Shown: positions 61,261 through 64,000 of the stretch, one piece after another | Position numbering within the stretch: position 1 is the first letter of the stretch | How the letters are laid out: each line of letters opens with the position of its first letter | Assembly (NCBI RefSeq): GCF_016757755.1 | Contig: NZ_CP068437.1 | Span: forward strand, 3,472,001-3,536,000 | From: Shewanella sp. KX20019 | GTDB lineage: Bacteria > Pseudomonadota > Gammaproteobacteria > Enterobacterales > Shewanellaceae | Direction: 5' to 3' | DNA: 64,000 nucleotides | The notes under the pieces: model-generated | Told to the model about the DNA's origin: nothing | Databases searched by the model: none | The model's input: the letters and a program-made list of their open reading frames with translations, nothing else | Made by a program: the position numbers and the translations under genes

Positions 61261-61538
61261 AGGTTTTCCTTTTTACAATGACTTCTCTTAATACACTTGG
61301 GGTTAGCGCGCCAAATTACAAGCTTTATTAATAAAAATTTATCTTAACAATTGCTCACAAAAAACACATGCACCGCTGTAGCCCAGTGTCCATCGGTAAA
61401 GTAAAAAAAATAATATTTTCAGTTTTTCATAAATTTGTCATTTAGCTATGGTTAAAACATATACTAACTGAGTAATTACTGACTCACGCACCACAAAGCA
61501 ATCAGTCGCGCGCTTAATTACCTTCTACAAATTTAGAC

Positions 61539-61566
61539 AAAAAACCCAGTTTTAGCTGGGTTTTTA
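61539..61566 (-). terminator. Intrinsic terminator of the pullulanase gene
   Basis: The stem AAACCCAG / CTGGGTTT with loop TTTTAG, with A- and T-runs on either side, lies about 75 bases after the pullulanase stop. The 61261-61641 gap otherwise holds the hpf promoter side and no gene. Confidence 0.85.
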
Positions 61567-61641
61567 TCACGCTTTTAGCAAAAAAATTTAAATATATTTA
61601 TTGCTTATTAAGACATCAATAACTTAGCGCAAACACTCTGC

Positions 61642-64000
61642 TTAATTTACTTTGTTTACACTCAATTTTGGCGCCTTAGGATCTGGGCCTGTCAGGGTAA
61701 ATCGATAAGTGCCAGCTTCAGTCACATCAAGATGCATGTTTGCGCCTTTAGAAGCGAGCGTTTGTACCATATCCAGTGAGATATCCTCTTGCTCTGTTGC
61801 CGCACCTAAATCTACCGTAGACCAATCTCCAGTCGCGACCTTGAACTCATTGTCACCAACCTCAAGTGCGATATCGACAGTGTAGACTGACATGCCTTGA
61901 TAGCTAAATGCATCGACCTCACCCCAACCATTCATTCCGCCACGAACATACACGGTATTGCCTGCAAACATATCCGCTTTAAAAATGGCTAAGGTAATTT
62001 CATCTCGGTTTGATGCATCAAAAACAAAAGCATAAGACGTTGCTTCGTCAGCTTCGAATGTCATGTTAGCACCACTGATTGCCAGCAGTTCGGCAACATC
62101 TAGCGTAACGGCTGCGTCGGATTCAGCAGAACCATAATCAACTGTAGACCAGTCATCTGAAGCAACTTTAAACTCATGGCTGCCCGCTGCTAATGAAATA
62201 TCGGCGCGATAAACGCCTCCGCCCATATAGGTAAATGCATCATCAGTGCCCCAACCATTCATAGCACCCCGTACAAATACCTCGGTACCAACAAACGGCT
62301 CTTCGTTATAGATATTAAGCACAGGCGCTTCTTTATCAGCTGCATTAAACGAGAACACATATGTTGCATCAATTGCTGCGTTAAAGTGTAGATTTGCACC
62401 TGAACGCGTTAATGACTCATCGACATTTTCTTCAACTTGCGCTTCGCTTGCTGATAAACCACCAAAATCAACACTACTCCAGTCAGCAGATGCGATTTTA
62501 AATTCATAATCTCCAGCCGCTAATGTAATCGCGATGCGGTATTCCCCATCACCAACATAGGTGAACAGGTCGGTTTCCCCCCAGTCATTCATTCCGCCAC
62601 GAACAAACACTCCAGTGCTACCAAACGGCACAACATCAGGAGCTCCAACGGTTGCATTAGCAAGCAACCCCACTCCCTGAGTATCACCTTGAGGCTTGAC
62701 AAAAACCGCAGTGGTGAAAGCTGGAACAGTGAAACTTCCCTCGCCCTCTCCTGCATTAAAACTTGCGCTGGCAACCATAGAATCAACAGACGCTATCAAT
62801 GTCGGGTGTAGCTCAAAGCCAGCCGCTGTAGGGATCGTATGACTCACTTCATTTGCACTGGCATTAATCATCACGACGAGTGCATCCACAGACGAGTCTA
62901 AGTCGGCTAAACCTGCGCCGTCATCAAGACTCATCACAATCACACCTTGAGTTTGACGCTTGCCCACATTGTGAAAACCAACACGTTCGATAATTTCAGC
63001 AGCTGTGGTTAACCTAAATAATGGGCTATGACTACGAATCGTTAAGAACTCATTAAAGACGTTAGAGGCCATCTCAATTTCTGACATTGAGGCCGCCGCA
63101 TTTGGATTGGCAGAAATGCCCGCGATCTCGTCCCACTTAATGCCGTTGTCTTGCTCACGTGGCAGACCAACATTCCAGTTATGGCTGCTTTTAGTAAAGT
63201 CGACCCAGTTAAACCAGTCACCGGAGTCATAACTGTTTCTGTCCATTGATTTTGATCTAAGCAGATCAGCACCCATCTGTAGGAATGGGATCCCTTGGCT
63301 CAGCAGTGGCAGTGTTATGGCGATATTTTGTACTCGCACACGCTCCGCTAAACTCATGCCAATTGGATTTTTATACTGCAAGTTATCCCACAGTGTTTCG
63401 TTATCATGCTTAGAGACATAGTTAATGCTATCAGCTGGATCTAAGGTGTAAGCCGTCGGTTGGCTGTTCCAGCTATAGCTGCTGCCCTTGGCTGAGTTGC
63501 CATTGAAGTCTTTGAGGATATAGTTTTGCAGATTGCCAGCCATCGATAGGCGCAAGGTATCTTGATCACGCAGTGCATCATCGGACGCATCGACTTTGAA
63601 GAGGTTGCCACTGCGGACACTCTCTCTGATCCGGTCGTTAAAGGTACCCACTTCACTGCCTGCCATATTGGCTTGAGTGGCTTGTTCAAATAAGCGGTTG
63701 TCGGCCACTTCGCCAAAGTTCCAGCCTTCACCGTAGAAGTAGTTATCTGGATCTACAGCCTGCACAGCGGAGCGAGCGTTTAGGATACTTTGCTTAGGCA
63801 TGTGCCCCATCACGTCAAATCTAAAGCTATCGAAACCATAGTCTTTAGCTAAGACCACCATAGTGTCGCTGACGAACTTATCCATCATGCGATGTTCTGT
63901 TGCCGTGTTTTCACAACAAGTAGAACGCTCAATAAGGCCCGATTCTTCGTTATAACGGTGGTAATAGCCTGGTACCAGTTTGTCGAGCACAGAGTTATCC
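61642..64000 (-). CDS. Pullulanase-type GH13 enzyme with three tandem C-terminal starch-binding-like modules, partial
   Basis: The frame is open to the window edge, so only the last about 785 codons are present. Catalytic GH13 residues are visible: the nucleophile Asp in FRFDVMGHMP, the acid Glu in YFYGEGWNFGEV and the transition-state Asp in NYVSKHDNETLWD. GYYHRYNEESGLIERSTCCE and NTATEHRMM define pullulanase. After the GH13 part come three repeats of about 105 residues, each starting like VFVRGGMNDWGETD or VYVRGGMNGWGEVD and containing EFK(V/I)AS.DWS. They resemble carbohydrate-binding modules and occupy about 61645-62640. It debranches alpha-1,6 linkages in glycogen or pullulan outside the cell or in the periplasm. 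Confidence 0.88.
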   Translation of the reverse strand, partial: DNSVLDKLVPGYYHRYNEESGLIERSTCCENTATEHRMMDKFVSDTMVVLAKDYGFDSFRFDVMGHMPKQSILNARSAVQAVDPDNYFYGEGWNFGEVADNRLFEQATQANMAGSEVGTFNDRIRESVRSGNLFKVDASDDALRDQDTLRLSMAGNLQNYILKDFNGNSAKGSSYSWNSQPTAYTLDPADSINYVSKHDNETLWDNLQYKNPIGMSLAERVRVQNIAITLPLLSQGIPFLQMGADLLRSKSMDRNSYDSGDWFNWVDFTKSSHNWNVGLPREQDNGIKWDEIAGISANPNAAASMSEIEMASNVFNEFLTIRSHSPLFRLTTAAEIIERVGFHNVGKRQTQGVIVMSLDDGAGLADLDSSVDALVVMINASANEVSHTIPTAAGFELHPTLIASVDSMVASASFNAGEGEGSFTVPAFTTAVFVKPQGDTQGVGLLANATVGAPDVVPFGSTGVFVRGGMNDWGETDLFTYVGDGEYRIAITLAAGDYEFKIASADWSSVDFGGLSASEAQVEENVDESLTRSGANLHFNAAIDATYVFSFNAADKEAPVLNIYNEEPFVGTEVFVRGAMNGWGTDDAFTYMGGGVYRADISLAAGSHEFKVASDDWSTVDYGSAESDAAVTLDVAELLAISGANMTFEADEATSYAFVFDASNRDEITLAIFKADMFAGNTVYVRGGMNGWGEVDAFSYQGMSVYTVDIALEVGDNEFKVATGDWSTVDLGAATEQEDISLDMVQTLASKGANMHLDVTEAGTYRFTLTGPDPKAPKLSVNKVN

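Overview
The window looks like a chromosomal segment of a marine gammaproteobacterium, almost certainly Shewanella or a close relative. The basis is gene content and order: a valine/branched-chain catabolic operon (thiolase, mmsA, acyl-CoA dehydrogenase, two crotonase-fold enzymes, mmsB, SDR) next to metA, plus nrfA/nnrS, ompW, kefG/kefC, a copA/cueR pair and many TonB-dependent receptors. No rRNA, tRNA or CRISPR array was recognised.

Layout. 1-4.2 kb: the end of a siderophore-type TonB receptor, then minus-strand small metabolic genes (an SDR split by a 266-bp MITE, GNAT, YCII, GFA, GST). 4.3-8.6 kb: a U32 peptidase-family (RlhA-like) gene, an MscS-type channel and a DUF2797 protein. 8.7-19.8 kb: a secreted M9-like metalloprotease, a DUF4136 lipoprotein, LysE, DUF1415, RNase HI, a LETM1-like small protein, an M17 aminopeptidase, and a di-heme peroxidase that shares PPC domains with the protease. 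19.9-26.9 kb: an accessory island with an IS3 remnant, a RAYT remnant, two RHS C-terminal tip cassettes with small putative immunity genes, and a reverse-transcriptase-less group II intron whose domain V is interrupted by an IS110/IS1111-type element. 27-31.6 kb: ybiT, copA and cueR. 31.6-34.1 kb: an S9-family lipoprotein that has lost catalytic residues, and a small membrane protein. 34.2-44.2 kb: the valine operon and metA with recognisable operators. 44.4-50.3 kb: SDRs, ompW, a nucleotidyltransferase, YbaY-like lipoproteins, tesB and menA. 50.4-54.1 kb: a heme-type TonB receptor and a lipoprotein flanked by direct repeats. 54.7-64 kb: nrfA, nnrS, a divergent CsrA paralogue, kefG-kefC, hpf/raiA and the 3' part of a pullulanase gene.

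The most striking observation is in the island. The IS110-type element sits inside the most conserved hairpin (domain V) of a group II intron. Its long non-coding end carries two 7-nt segments, separated by a hairpin, that match the two sides of the insertion site in the arrangement expected of a bridge RNA target loop. The element may therefore be programmed to target group II intron domain V.

Other points worth follow-up are an RHS tip array with a JAMM-like tip, a degenerate S9 enzyme, an SDR with Tyr to Phe in its active site, a 59-aa CsrA-like protein, MetJ boxes in front of a lipoprotein-metA pair, and direct repeats bracketing the heme receptor locus. All start choices and family names come from reading the sequence; no database search was run.
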